Shown piece by piece: positions 32,083-41,510 of a stretch of DNA of 56,641 nt. A program made the position numbers and the translations under genes. Location of the stretch: assembly GCF_009936035.1 (NCBI RefSeq), contig NZ_QWEO01000014.1, positions 1 to 56,641 on the forward strand. Direction: 5' to 3'. Numbering within the stretch: position 1 is the first letter of the stretch; each line of letters opens with the position of its first letter. Source of the stretch: Neglectibacter sp. X58. GTDB lineage: Bacteria; Bacillota; Clostridia; Oscillospirales; Acutalibacteraceae. The notes beneath the pieces were generated by a model. It did no database searches. It had not been told where the DNA came from and saw only the letters and a list, made by a program, of their open reading frames with translations.

Positions 32083-32589
32083 TCAGGCCCCCTCCTCATA
32101 GCTGGTAAGCACATTGCTCCAGTCGGCATAAGGATTGCCGTCTTTGTCATACAGCACCAGGGTGGATTCATACACTACCACCACGTTGAACTCGTCTCCC
32201 TCCTCCGGCTCCTCGCCAGCAGGGAAGCTTATCTTCACATCCAGGGTTTTGGTGGTTTCCCCAGGCTGCAAAATTGCTTCATAATACCACCAGCCGTCCT
32301 CCTCATGCCAGCCGCCCTCCGGGGCGCTGTAGGTAAGGCTGTGGCTGCCGTCTGTAAAGCCTCTGGCCCGCACAAAGACAGGGGACAGCTCTGAGGTGTT
32401 TTCAATGGTAACGTGCTTAGTCCAGTCAGAAAAATCCTCGTGGATTTCCGTTTCCTGGCCCAGGTACAGGGGATAGCCGCCTTTTGCCTGGGTATAGGTA
32501 GTGAAATATCCCCACGCCGCCGGCAGGGAAGCGCACACAGTCAGCACCGCCGCCAAAAGGGCCGCGCAAATGGAAGCCTTTTTCATCAC
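32083..32589 (-). CDS. Small SipW-dependent-type secreted protein
   Basis: 168 residues. Signal peptide LLAAVLTVCASLPAAWGYFT, then beta-rich protein (HVTIENTSELSPVFVRARGF, DVKISFPAGEEPEEGDEFNV). The GYFTTYTQ start of the mature protein resembles the AYFTD mark of TasA/TapA-like proteins. The gene sits two bases from the TasA-like gene and overlaps the upstream one by four. It may be the anchor or minor subunit (TapA-like role) of the fibre; this is inference. Confidence 0.55.
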   Translation of the reverse strand: MMKKASICAALLAAVLTVCASLPAAWGYFTTYTQAKGGYPLYLGQETEIHEDFSDWTKHVTIENTSELSPVFVRARGFTDGSHSLTYSAPEGGWHEEDGWWYYEAILQPGETTKTLDVKISFPAGEEPEEGDEFNVVVVYESTLVLYDKDGNPYADWSNVLTSYEEGA

Positions 32590-33683
32590 GTCTCCCCTCC
32601 CCCATTGATTTCAGATTTTGTCAGGTGCCAGCCCAGCTTGCCGTCCTCGTCCGGCCCATAGGTGAAATGGTTCTGGATGCCATGGCCCTGGTTGGGGCCG
32701 TCCATATCGTTTGTAAACACAAACTCCAGGATTTCCTCCAGGGTCACGGTGGGATCCGCCGGGCTGGAGCAGCCCTCCGGCACCAGCGTGCAGCTTGCCC
32801 CTGAATAGATTTCCTCTACCGTCACAACAGAGCCTACAGGCAAATCTGTGAGGGTGAGGGTTTTTGTGCCTGCCTCTGTAAAGTCCAGGGAAACCACCTT
32901 GTCATACACCAGCTTGCCATCCCGGGTGGCCTTCACATGGAACACAAAGGTGTTGGCCTTTCCGGCAAAGGAGCGCAGGTTTTTGGTGATGGTGATGGAA
33001 CCCAGGGCATCGTTTACGCCGGGCTTCAGGTATATTGTCACGTCCTCCAGCCACTCGCCGGGATTGGCGGTATTGATGACCCCGTTCTCGTCTGCCTCCT
33101 TGCTGGGCAGGGTGATAACCTCCGGGATGAAGGTGTACAGGTTCTGGCTGCCCTGGAACTGGGTAACCAGGCTGCCGGCCTTTTCTGTCACATAATCCTT
33201 ATAATCCTCCCCCAGCTTGTGGGCAATCACCAGGTAGACCCCAGGCTCCAGCCCTGTACACTGGGTTTCGCCGCCCAGGGGCATATCCCTTTTCACCGGC
33301 TCTATCTCCAGCACATCCCGCAGCTTGCCGTCCTGCCAGAAAATTTTCTCCGCCGCATTCTGGGCAATTTCCCGCCAGCCCTCGCTGGTGATGTCGTCCT
33401 GAATCTCCACCTCCGGGAAATCCTCCGCGGGGGTGAAATCGTAGGTATCAAAAGAAGGGGAACGGCTCATGTCCGCCACTTTGTATAAATCAAAAACCAG
33501 CAGGGAGGAACTTCCGTCAGGGGCTGGCTCCAGCAAATCCTTCATCTCCTCCGACTTAGCCGGGTCGCAGGGGTATACGGTAAGGGAGCAAGGCCCTGCG
33601 GCGCCTGCCAGCATTTGCAGGGCCAGCAGCAGGCACAGGGCCGCCGCCAGGACGCCAGCCGCCCGGATCCATTTCTTTTTCAT
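32586..33683 (-). CDS. Secreted pilus-associated protein with DUF5979-like domain, no sorting signal
   Basis: 365 residues from the ATG at 33683 (AAAGGAGGA upstream). Signal peptide (AAALCLLLALQMLAGAAG). Residues about 25-200 look like a pilin D1-type domain (DMPLGGETQCTGLEPGVYLV with a GLxPGxYL motif). Residues about 225-330 (ITITKNLRSFAGKANTFVFH, LTLTDLPVGSVVTVEEIY) resemble the DUF5979/Cna-B fold. Most such proteins end with LPXTG, but this one ends FTYGPDEDGKLGWHL without helix or motif. It may be released or bound through other subunits. Confidence 0.65.
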   Translation of the reverse strand: MKKKWIRAAGVLAAALCLLLALQMLAGAAGPCSLTVYPCDPAKSEEMKDLLEPAPDGSSSLLVFDLYKVADMSRSPSFDTYDFTPAEDFPEVEIQDDITSEGWREIAQNAAEKIFWQDGKLRDVLEIEPVKRDMPLGGETQCTGLEPGVYLVIAHKLGEDYKDYVTEKAGSLVTQFQGSQNLYTFIPEVITLPSKEADENGVINTANPGEWLEDVTIYLKPGVNDALGSITITKNLRSFAGKANTFVFHVKATRDGKLVYDKVVSLDFTEAGTKTLTLTDLPVGSVVTVEEIYSGASCTLVPEGCSSPADPTVTLEEILEFVFTNDMDGPNQGHGIQNHFTYGPDEDGKLGWHLTKSEINGGGET

Positions 33684-33725
33684 GGGCAAATTCCTCCTTT
33701 GGGATTGAAAGGCTATAGGAAGCCG

Positions 33726-34592
33726 CTATTTGCGCTTAAAGGGGTCCCGCAAATCCTCCGCTGTCAGGCGGGGGCGGCGCTTATAGAAAATCAGCAGGAT
33801 GGCAAGCAGGATGAACAGCATGGGGACGCCCACAGCGGGAATTACCACATAGGTGGGCACCCGCACAGCCTCTGCCGCCGCAATCAGCGCTTCCTTCACG
33901 TCGCCAATGCGCTTGCCCCGCAAAAGCAGGCGGTGGGTATTGACGCCATAAGGGGTGCAGGTTTGCAGGGTGCAGTAATCCTCCCCCCGGTACAGCTCCA
34001 TCTCCGAGGTGTCCTCCGGGAGGACAATGCGGATTTGCACAATTTGGTATGTAAGCACCTGGCCCAGGACTGTGACGGTGAAGATGTCGCCCTCGGAAAG
34101 CTTATCCAGATCAGTGAAAAGCTTGGCAGAGGGCAGGCCCCTGTGGCCGGAAATGGCGGCATGGGTATCCGCCCCGCCTACCGGCAGGCTGGTACCCTCA
34201 ATGTGGCCGCTGGCAACCTGCAAAACTGCCTCGTCAGTGCCATGGTATATGGGCAGGCTCACGTCTATCACAGGTATGTTTACATAACCCATAATGCCGG
34301 TGCCCGACACATCTAAAAGACTGCGGTACTCCTCCGCCTCCTGGGGGGAGGGGATCCAGCGGTTGCCCTTGTCCCACAACCGTTCGTTGTAGGCCCGGGC
34401 CTCCTCCAGCAGGGCGTCCATTTCCTCCTGGGACATGCCTTCCACCGTCTCCACATAGGAGGCGATGGCCCGGGACTGGTGCAGGGAGTTCCACCAGTCG
34501 CTGAAAGTGGGATACAGCAGTAAGCAAAGCCCTGCAAGAATCACAACGGCTAAAAATATATTGATCATATTTTTTTTCAACCATTTTGCCAT
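33726..34592 (-). CDS. srtC: Class C (pilin-polymerising) sortase
   Basis: 288 residues from the ATG at 34592 (AAGGAGAG upstream). N-terminal helix (NIFLAVVILAGLCLLLYPTF), a lid region, catalytic His in THAAISGHRGLPSAKLF, Cys in YCTLQTCTPYGVNTHRLLLR with Arg shortly after, and a second helix at the C-terminus (VVIPAVGVPMLFILLAILLI). The TLxTCTPYGxNTHRLLxRG block and the two helices are the mark of class C enzymes. It lies directly after the major pilin gene and should link pilin subunits through its LPSTG motif and a Lys. Confidence 0.93.
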   Translation of the reverse strand: MAKWLKKNMINIFLAVVILAGLCLLLYPTFSDWWNSLHQSRAIASYVETVEGMSQEEMDALLEEARAYNERLWDKGNRWIPSPQEAEEYRSLLDVSGTGIMGYVNIPVIDVSLPIYHGTDEAVLQVASGHIEGTSLPVGGADTHAAISGHRGLPSAKLFTDLDKLSEGDIFTVTVLGQVLTYQIVQIRIVLPEDTSEMELYRGEDYCTLQTCTPYGVNTHRLLLRGKRIGDVKEALIAAAEAVRVPTYVVIPAVGVPMLFILLAILLIFYKRRPRLTAEDLRDPFKRK

Positions 34593-34615
34593 ATGCAAGG
34601 CTCTCCTTACTGATG

Positions 34616-34648
34616 TTTATCCCCGCCGCCAGAGACAGCGGGGATAAA
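34616..34648 (-). promoter_or_regulatory. Hairpin between pilin and sortase genes
   Basis: TTTATCCCCGC pairs with GCGGGGATAAA. No T run follows on minus, so it is more likely a stability or partial-termination hairpin that lets pilin be made in excess over sortase. Confidence 0.5.
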
Positions 34649-34700
34649 ACGAATCAGTTATCTGTGTAATTTGGTGCGCTCTTTTTCAAGAGCACTGGGC

Positions 34701-36428
34701 TTAGCCCTTGGAACCCATGCGCTTCTTTACAAAGAGCAGGATGCCAGCGCCAACCACCAGCGCAGCGCCAACAGCGTAGAAAATGGTGGTGCCGATGCCG
34801 CCAGTGCTGGGCAGCAGGGTGCCGGTCTTGTTGACAACCTGAATAGCAGCGCCGTCGCCAGCTACAGGAGCGTTATCGTTCAGCTTGTCAGCGTCCTCGT
34901 CTGTAACATCCTCGTTGCCAATATACTTCTTTGTGACTGTGCAGGTGATAGTATGGGTAGCCGGATCCTTTTCACCCGCTGTTACAGTAATGAGAATATC
35001 AGCGGATCTGTTGTAACCGCCTTCAGGCACAGTAGTCTCGCTCAGGATATAGTTGCCAGGGCCAAGGCCGTTAAAGACAAACTTGCCTTCTGTCCCAGTT
35101 GTAATCTCAGTGCCTTTGCCTGCCTCATCATCAACTTTATCATAGAACATGCCTTTACCGTCAACTTCTTTAAAGAGTATAGGCTTACCCTTTACCCACT
35201 TACTGTTCTCGTCCTGCTCTGCAGTGTACAGTGTGAAGCCAGCACCTGCAAGCAGGTTATCATCACTAATTGCATCCTTATACTTGGTGCCGTCAATTTT
35301 CAGGGTGAATACATAACTCTCGTCCGGCGTGGTGCTGCCTATTCCCTCGTCATCAGGGTTCCTGGTGAAGTCAAGAGAGCCTGTGTTCTTGTTGGCATTA
35401 TTATCATTAAGCCCAGTGCCATTTTCATCTGTGCCACTGCCCATTACGATGGCGTTCTCGTTCAGATATGCGTCATAGGTGAGGACAACTTTTACATACT
35501 CAAGCCCAGTTTCCTCGTCTGTAACTGTAGGCCAATCCTTCTCGCCAATGAAATCAAACAGGTTTTCAATTTTTACAGTGAAGGAAACGCCGGCCTTGCT
35601 TTCAGGCTCCTCCTCCAATGCATTGTACGTATTATCTGTATACTGGAACTTATAGCCATCTGCAGGAATTTCACTGCCATTTACAACTTGAACGTTTATA
35701 TTCCCAGCATAGGTCAGGCCATCGGACATAGTATCCTTGAAACGGATCATGTACTTGTCAAAGCTGGAAAGCTGGGCTACAGGAATTTTAGCCTCCAGTT
35801 TAAACTGGAAGACTTCGCCAATGGTGTGGCCTGCGTCGTCAGTGAATTCGTCCGGGTTCACAGTCTGCACAGTCTTATCCATAGTGGTGTCAGTTGTCTT
35901 GGTCTTTACGCTGGTGTCGCCAATAATCTGAACCATCAAAGCGGAAAGCTTATCGCCTTCAGGAGCAGGATCATTTTCACGTCCATTGTCAACAATCAGA
36001 TAATAGCCAGTTTCTACCTCAACTGTTAAAGAACTGCCATCTTCTGCCGGGCCCATGGTCTGATAAGCATCACCCCGGAGGGCTCTGAGCAGGTCGTTGG
36101 CAAAGCCTTCGCCAGCACCCAAAATGGCATCTGTAACGCTGCTGTCAACTGCAGTGCCAACAGACTGCAGAGCATCGGCATCAAAGCCGCCAAAGTTTAC
36201 GCCATACTTAATGTTGGCAAGAGCGTCTTTCCCATCTTTTTCTCCAACATCACCAGTGAAAATCTGGTAAACGCTGTAGGTGTGGCCCGGGGTGGGATTC
36301 TCCAGGGTTAAGGTCTGCGTTTTAGCTGCCGCAACATTTTCACCCTCTGTTGCCATCGCCGGGATGGCCATAGCAAAGCACAGGGCCAGCGCCAGGGCAA
36401 GTGCTAAGAACTTTTTCATAGATTTCAT
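34701..36428 (-). CDS. Major pilin (isopeptide-forming, LPSTG-anchored)
   Basis: 575 residues. Signal peptide KKFLALALALALCFAMAIPAMA. The N-terminal pilin domain has GHTYSVYQIFTGDV and LTVEVETGYYLIVDN. A fimbrial isopeptide domain spans about 215-330 (DEFTDDAGHTIGEVFQFKLE). A SpaA/Cna-B domain follows with LAGAGFTLYT and the E-box PGNYILSETTVPEGGY (the Glu that helps the Lys-Asn isopeptide bond). The end is LLPSTGGIG plus helix and KKRMGSKG, a complete sorting signal. Candidate pilin-motif lysines (TTMDKTVQTVNP) are near residue 205. The gene composition is less GC-rich than its neighbours, as is common for surface antigens under diversifying selection. Confidence 0.92.
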   Translation of the reverse strand: MKSMKKFLALALALALCFAMAIPAMATEGENVAAAKTQTLTLENPTPGHTYSVYQIFTGDVGEKDGKDALANIKYGVNFGGFDADALQSVGTAVDSSVTDAILGAGEGFANDLLRALRGDAYQTMGPAEDGSSLTVEVETGYYLIVDNGRENDPAPEGDKLSALMVQIIGDTSVKTKTTDTTMDKTVQTVNPDEFTDDAGHTIGEVFQFKLEAKIPVAQLSSFDKYMIRFKDTMSDGLTYAGNINVQVVNGSEIPADGYKFQYTDNTYNALEEEPESKAGVSFTVKIENLFDFIGEKDWPTVTDEETGLEYVKVVLTYDAYLNENAIVMGSGTDENGTGLNDNNANKNTGSLDFTRNPDDEGIGSTTPDESYVFTLKIDGTKYKDAISDDNLLAGAGFTLYTAEQDENSKWVKGKPILFKEVDGKGMFYDKVDDEAGKGTEITTGTEGKFVFNGLGPGNYILSETTVPEGGYNRSADILITVTAGEKDPATHTITCTVTKKYIGNEDVTDEDADKLNDNAPVAGDGAAIQVVNKTGTLLPSTGGIGTTIFYAVGAALVVGAGILLFVKKRMGSKG

Positions 36429-36475
36429 ACGCTCATTTCCTTTCTTATTTTTATATAATAGGTTTGCATTGGTTT

Positions 36476-39400
36476 TTAAGACTTTTGCACACCCTCCTTC
36501 CCCCGCCTCCGAGAAGTTTTATATACCAGGGCCAGCCCTGCCGCGCTTAACAGCGCCGCGCCTGCCCAAATATATCCCTGTATGCCTCCGCCGCCCGTTT
36601 TCGGCAGCTCGTAAGCATAAACGGTATTCACATAGGTGACAACCTGGATTTTGTCATCTGTTTCCCCAAGGTGTACCTGGCCCGACATAGTTCTGTCAGT
36701 GTCTCTGCCAAAGTCTGTCGGCTCGCCCTGCACCATCTGCCCGATTTCCTTGTTATACTGCGTTATATAGGCAGAGCAGAGGTAATCGTTATCCGGGTCT
36801 TTTTCCTTTATCTTATATCCCGTAACATTGCCGTTATCATCCTTCACCTCTTCCAGCCCGCCGGAAACCTGCTCCCGGTTTTCTGTAACCGTATACTTAG
36901 TTCCATCCGGCAGCATGTTGATGATGATATACTCGCCGTTTTTCAGGGTGAAGTCCGCGCCGCTATGCAGCACCATGTCTTTGTCCAGTATGCCGCCGCC
37001 GTCTACAACAGGCTGGCCGTCGGCGTTATACTTGGCATAGGAGTAGTCGTCCGGCAGCCTGCCGCCGTCGGCTGTAGTCAGCTTTAAGTTGAAGATGAAT
37101 TCCTCATCATGGCTGGGAAGCTGGCTGATGTCAAAGCCGCCAGAGGACAGGTTCCCTCCAACTGTCAGCCCCTCCACCTTCTTCTCTATCTTCAACTGCG
37201 TGTAGGCTTCCTCCACCGTTGTGGTGCCGCCATGGACAGAGGGCAGTGTAAACTGCATCCAGCAGGTAGAGCCGGAAGCGCCGCGCTCGGTGTAGTAGAA
37301 ATCCAGTTTGTAGCCGCCGGATTGCCCCTGCTCAATGTAGTTCCACAGGTCTACATACTCGCCCACTGAACGGTGTACGCCGCCGATATCGCAAATCAAC
37401 TGGGAATTCCCACTTGGGTCGGTCAGGAACACCCACATGTCATCATCGCCAAAGAACAGATACTCCAGCGGGCCAGCATAATTTGCCGTCAGGTCAAATT
37501 CTATCGTGCTATGCATGGCAAAATAGCTGTTGTGGGCTATACCGTTGTCACTGGTTGGCATCTTAGTCCAGTCACCTATTTCTCTAAAATACCGGATGTT
37601 TTCCGGGTTGCCAAATAGGCCGTCACCATCTGGATTGGGGAAACTATCCATTGGCCAGAAATGGTTCGTCCAGATCTTTTTCTTGTTTTGTATTCCATCA
37701 TATTGGCCGGGATGGCTGAATCTGTCCAGCCCGGTAAGAGCCGCACCATCTACGCTTACGGAAGTGAGCGTGTAGGTATCACCTAAACGGTTAAACGTCA
37801 GCCCGCCATTCTCAAACACACGTTTTCCCGTAAATGTGCCTGTGCTGAACAGGTCAGGGACTTCAATACCTTCGGCAAATTGCAGCACACCATTTTGTAT
37901 ACCTGTGACAAGGCCGAATGTACAACCTTCATAGCTGGCTGTATTAAACTTATTGAGATAGTTGCCGTTCCAGCTTAAAGTTCCATAATCGGTGCCGGCA
38001 TTATTATTGCCGAAAGCAAAGGGGACTCCTGTCTTTTTAAAATAGGCGTTTATGCCGCTTGACTTTGTATCCAGTATTTTCTTATCCCCAGGCCCGGAGC
38101 TGATATCATAGTCATAAAAAACTCCGTTAACTGTTTCCGGCCCATCAGTAGGCTCATATACAAGGCGCAGGATAGATTCATGGGCAATATGGATGTAGAC
38201 ATCCTCGCCATATTTCCCCGCCGCATCTCTTCTGTTGGTAAAATGCAGCTTATTCTCGCAATTCGCTACCAGTTTGTCTTCATCCGGAACAATGTCGCGG
38301 CACGATTCTCCATAAATATCCCAATACACCGGCTTGCTCCGCTCTTCCTCGTCCATTATATCCTTCGCGCTGTCTTTCAGCACCCAAATCTGCTTCAAAA
38401 TGTAAGAATCAGACTTTTTGCCTGTGTCCGGGTCTACCAGCGCGTCAATATAGTGGATGTTGGGCTTTGTGAAATAGGTACAGACATCATCCGGATCGTC
38501 TGTTTTGCCCTTTGCCTTATAGATTTCCGTCAGCTTTTCCGTTGACTTGACCTTTCCATATTTATCCGCGCTTGTCTCAATCTGCAAATTGGTCAGTGTC
38601 TGTATCGGGGAATTAACGGGTAATTTCCGCGTGCCACCGTTGCTTGCCGCGCTGGTGTCAATTACAGACAAGCTGTTTGCGACATCATTGGCAAGCCTCC
38701 TGTCCACCCTGTCCAGATAAGCGTAATACTCCACTGCATAGTGGGGGTTTACAGAGGTGTTTGTGGTCAGGGCAATGGTGTTCCGGCTTACGGCCCGGTT
38801 TGCGTTCTCAGGCTCTTCGGCGGTTGTGGGCATGGGCACCCCCTGCTTATGCACAACCATATTCATAATGACTTCCTCGCTGTCCTGGGTCACCTCCCGG
38901 GAATCCAGCATACAAATATCCGATTCTTCGCTGACAGCAAGGCGCTGCTCCTCCACCATCCGGGGCGCATTCTGGATGTCCTCTTCCGCTTTTGCCGCGG
39001 CAACGGCCTCGGCGCTGGGGTAGATAACCTTTTCGCCCACAGCCTCTTCGCCGTTTCCGGCAGGCGCCAGCATGGAAAGGATTACGCCTACATCACCTTC
39101 CGCCTCGCTTGCCACGTCCTCCGGCGTCAGAGCCTTGATCTGCTCCTCCAGCTCCTGGGTAGATCGAACCTCCACTGTCACCCGGCAGGCGGAGATATCC
39201 AGCTCCTGCCCGCCATAGCGCAGCTTATAAGACATAACCTCCAGAGGAGACAGGCCTGTTTCCTCCTGGGATTCGCTTTCATCCTTCCCCGCCTGCACAT
39301 AGTCGGCATAGGGCAGATAGGCCGGTTCGCCTGCCTGCACCTTTTCCACCACGAACTCCACCGGCTGCTCCAGATACAGCACCGAGTTTGCAGGCAGGAT

Positions 39401-41311
39401 GCCGCCTGTTGCTACGATAGCGCCGCCCAGCCGCAGCTTGGGCGCGGCCTCTGCGGGCTGGGAATCGGTTTCCGGCTGGGAAACTGTCTCATCCGCCAAC
39501 TGGCTGGAGGAACTTTCCTCCTGGATCGGTTCCTCCGGGCTTTCCGCAGCAGAGGGCAGCGGATCCCCTTCATCCTTTGTATCTGCTGCCTGGCTTTCCG
39601 TTTCTTCCTCTCCCCATTTCAGGGCAGGATCCGCCTGGGAGGAAACTTCCGGCTCCTCCGGGCTTTCCGGCTCCGCCTGCTCCGGCAGGGTGGCGTCACC
39701 CTCTACATGGAACACCAGGTTAAAGAGGGAATCTGTGTCATAGGAGAAGGACTGGGACACGTGAAGCACATTGGCGTCCTCATCCTCCTGCTCCTGCACG
39801 CCGTTCACCTGATCGGCGTCAACCTTCACCGGGGCTTTGCTGCCAAAGCCCAGCAGCGTCTCCTCCTCTATCTGGGTGACAGCCCCGCCGCCTTCTCCCA
39901 GGGTTACAGGAAGCTGCTGTGCCCGTTCCCTGTCCAGCACCATGCCAGGCACTGTCTCCAGGGTGTCATCCTCCGGGGCCTCCGCAAAGGCAACGGCGCA
40001 CACCTTGCCGCCCTCGGCGGAAACGCCCTCACCGAAAAATTCCGCTTTCAGGGAAACCGGCCCGTCAAAGGGCACCTGCTCCCCGTTTTCATCCTGCAAG
40101 CCCACTTGCAGCAGGGCGTGGAGGGCATACTCCTCATCCTCCATAGCCTGTTTCAGCTTGGCCTGGCGCTGGGCAAGCTGCTGGGGATCTTCCAAGCGCT
40201 CCACCACCAGATGGGTTCCCTCCGGCAATTCCCCTTCCACTTTCACCTTTAAGGTGGCGTCCTCATAGGCAGCTTCTTTCTGGGGCGCCTTGTCCGGCTG
40301 AGGCTCTGCCTCCTCCGGCTGGCTGCTGGGGGTGTCCTCCCCGCTTTCCAAGCCGCTGCTCTCTACATCACTGCTGGCAAGGCCGCTGCTTTCCAGCGCG
40401 CTGCTGGAGGCAGCGCTTTCCTCCAGGGCGCTGCTCTGTTCCCCGCCGCTTTCCGGCAGGCTTTCCACTGTGCTTTCTTCCTGCTCCGGCTTCCGGAAGC
40501 ATTCGTTGCCATGCTCATGCTTCTCTGTTTGCAGCATACCGCAGGTAAGCACAAGCACCTGATCTGTCTCCCCGCCTTCCGGCAGGCTTTCCACCTTAGA
40601 AAGCGTCCCGTCCTCGCCCAGCACGGAATAGCATTCCTTTGTATGGGCGTGCAGGCTGATTTCCGGCTTGCCGCAGGTGAGGATCAGCTCTGTCTCTTTA
40701 CAGTCGTCTGTATGGATGTGGGAGCCAGCCCCAGCCTCCTGGCCGCAGACAAGCTCTTTCTCAGAGCAGTCTGGCCCGTGGCTGTGTCCAACCCCTTCTT
40801 CCAGGCCGCAGACCAGCTCCTGGTTTTCATCATAGCAGGCAGCGCCATGGGCATGGGCCGGGGACTCCTCCAACTGGCAGGTTAAGGCTTCCTCATAGCA
40901 GTCATCCAAATGCACGTGGCCCACTGTCTGCTCTTGCCCGCAGATCATCACCTCGCGCTTTTCATAGCAGGCTTCCACGTGGTGATGCTCCCGGATTTCC
41001 GGCAGGGCGCACACAAGGGCCGCTTCCTTATCGTAACAGTTATCATTATGTTCATGGACTACATAGTTTGCGTAGCCGCAGGCAAGCTTTTCCTCTCCGT
41101 CAAAGCACGCCTCAGAGTGCTGGTGGACAGGCACCGCGCAGTCCAGCACCATGTCCCGCCGGGCCATTGCCTGCCCCTGCTGGATCATAAAATAAAAGGT
41201 GCCCACTGTTACAACCAGCGCAAGGCCCGCTACCACCGGAATCCATCGGCGAACCCGCCGCCGCTTTCCCAGCATTTTTGCCGCCTGCTTGTCAAATACC
41301 GCGTTTGCCAT
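36476..41311 (-). CDS. Giant LPKTG adhesin with Cys/His repeats and fibro-slime domain
   Basis: 1611 residues from the ATG at 41311 (GAAAGGATGGAG upstream; an ATG nine bases earlier lacks spacing). N-terminal basic head and one helix (RRWIPVVAGLALVVTVGTFYF), then nine repeats of the form Cys-x(5-9)-His-x-His-x(4)-Cys over residues about 55-285, for example CGQEQTVGHVHLDDCY. A Ser/Glu/Pro linker, beta-rich modules, a second acidic linker near 560-640, and a large central region follow. Residues about 1220-1370 are a fibro-slime/PA14-like domain (YLFFGDDDMWVFLTDPSGNS, DIGGVHRSV). A Cna-B-like module precedes the sorting signal ELPKTGGGG, helix and RRRGKEG. It lies directly upstream of the major pilin, so it is likely the tip adhesin. 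Confidence 0.85.
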   Translation of the reverse strand: MANAVFDKQAAKMLGKRRRVRRWIPVVAGLALVVTVGTFYFMIQQGQAMARRDMVLDCAVPVHQHSEACFDGEEKLACGYANYVVHEHNDNCYDKEAALVCALPEIREHHHVEACYEKREVMICGQEQTVGHVHLDDCYEEALTCQLEESPAHAHGAACYDENQELVCGLEEGVGHSHGPDCSEKELVCGQEAGAGSHIHTDDCKETELILTCGKPEISLHAHTKECYSVLGEDGTLSKVESLPEGGETDQVLVLTCGMLQTEKHEHGNECFRKPEQEESTVESLPESGGEQSSALEESAASSSALESSGLASSDVESSGLESGEDTPSSQPEEAEPQPDKAPQKEAAYEDATLKVKVEGELPEGTHLVVERLEDPQQLAQRQAKLKQAMEDEEYALHALLQVGLQDENGEQVPFDGPVSLKAEFFGEGVSAEGGKVCAVAFAEAPEDDTLETVPGMVLDRERAQQLPVTLGEGGGAVTQIEEETLLGFGSKAPVKVDADQVNGVQEQEDEDANVLHVSQSFSYDTDSLFNLVFHVEGDATLPEQAEPESPEEPEVSSQADPALKWGEEETESQAADTKDEGDPLPSAAESPEEPIQEESSSSQLADETVSQPETDSQPAEAAPKLRLGGAIVATGGILPANSVLYLEQPVEFVVEKVQAGEPAYLPYADYVQAGKDESESQEETGLSPLEVMSYKLRYGGQELDISACRVTVEVRSTQELEEQIKALTPEDVASEAEGDVGVILSMLAPAGNGEEAVGEKVIYPSAEAVAAAKAEEDIQNAPRMVEEQRLAVSEESDICMLDSREVTQDSEEVIMNMVVHKQGVPMPTTAEEPENANRAVSRNTIALTTNTSVNPHYAVEYYAYLDRVDRRLANDVANSLSVIDTSAASNGGTRKLPVNSPIQTLTNLQIETSADKYGKVKSTEKLTEIYKAKGKTDDPDDVCTYFTKPNIHYIDALVDPDTGKKSDSYILKQIWVLKDSAKDIMDEEERSKPVYWDIYGESCRDIVPDEDKLVANCENKLHFTNRRDAAGKYGEDVYIHIAHESILRLVYEPTDGPETVNGVFYDYDISSGPGDKKILDTKSSGINAYFKKTGVPFAFGNNNAGTDYGTLSWNGNYLNKFNTASYEGCTFGLVTGIQNGVLQFAEGIEVPDLFSTGTFTGKRVFENGGLTFNRLGDTYTLTSVSVDGAALTGLDRFSHPGQYDGIQNKKKIWTNHFWPMDSFPNPDGDGLFGNPENIRYFREIGDWTKMPTSDNGIAHNSYFAMHSTIEFDLTANYAGPLEYLFFGDDDMWVFLTDPSGNSQLICDIGGVHRSVGEYVDLWNYIEQGQSGGYKLDFYYTERGASGSTCWMQFTLPSVHGGTTTVEEAYTQLKIEKKVEGLTVGGNLSSGGFDISQLPSHDEEFIFNLKLTTADGGRLPDDYSYAKYNADGQPVVDGGGILDKDMVLHSGADFTLKNGEYIIINMLPDGTKYTVTENREQVSGGLEEVKDDNGNVTGYKIKEKDPDNDYLCSAYITQYNKEIGQMVQGEPTDFGRDTDRTMSGQVHLGETDDKIQVVTYVNTVYAYELPKTGGGGIQGYIWAGAALLSAAGLALVYKTSRRRGKEGVQKS

Positions 41312-41348
41312 GCTCTCCATCCTTTCGTGCTTTCAATACAGGGCACTT

Positions 41349-41510
41349 AGAACCTGTATTCACAACCTGTAACCACCGTCTAAACGGCCTTTTTGAAGCC
41401 ACTCTATGTTAAATTTTCTTGCAAGGCGACAGCCTTGCTGCGAACATTTGCCTTGATTGGCTTCAAAAATTCCCGCTCATCCGGCAATTTCGATTATGAA
41501 TACAGGTTCT
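41349..41510. mobile_element. MITE-like element with 14-bp terminal inverted repeats
   Basis: AGAACCTGTATTCA at 41349-41362 and TGAATACAGGTTCT at 41497-41510 are exact reverse complements; TTA flanks both. The 162-bp body has an inner hairpin (CAAGGC-GACA-GCCTTG type, near 41423-41437) like the element at 15673-15838. The right end touches the stop codon of the signal peptidase gene. A solo copy of one end lies at 20927. Confidence 0.72.

Noticed and set aside
34671-36029. 452-codon frame opposite the major pilin
   Set aside because: The pilin has signal peptide, E-box and LPSTG; the opposite frame has no features.
38741-40252. Long open frame opposite the giant adhesin (503 codons)
   Set aside because: It is antisense to a gene with clear domains and codon use; translation is His/Leu/Arg-rich without any motif.
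40500-41150. Short-period repeats that could suggest a CRISPR array
   Set aside because: They are coding Cys/His repeats in the adhesin; unit lengths vary and no identical direct repeats with unique spacers exist.
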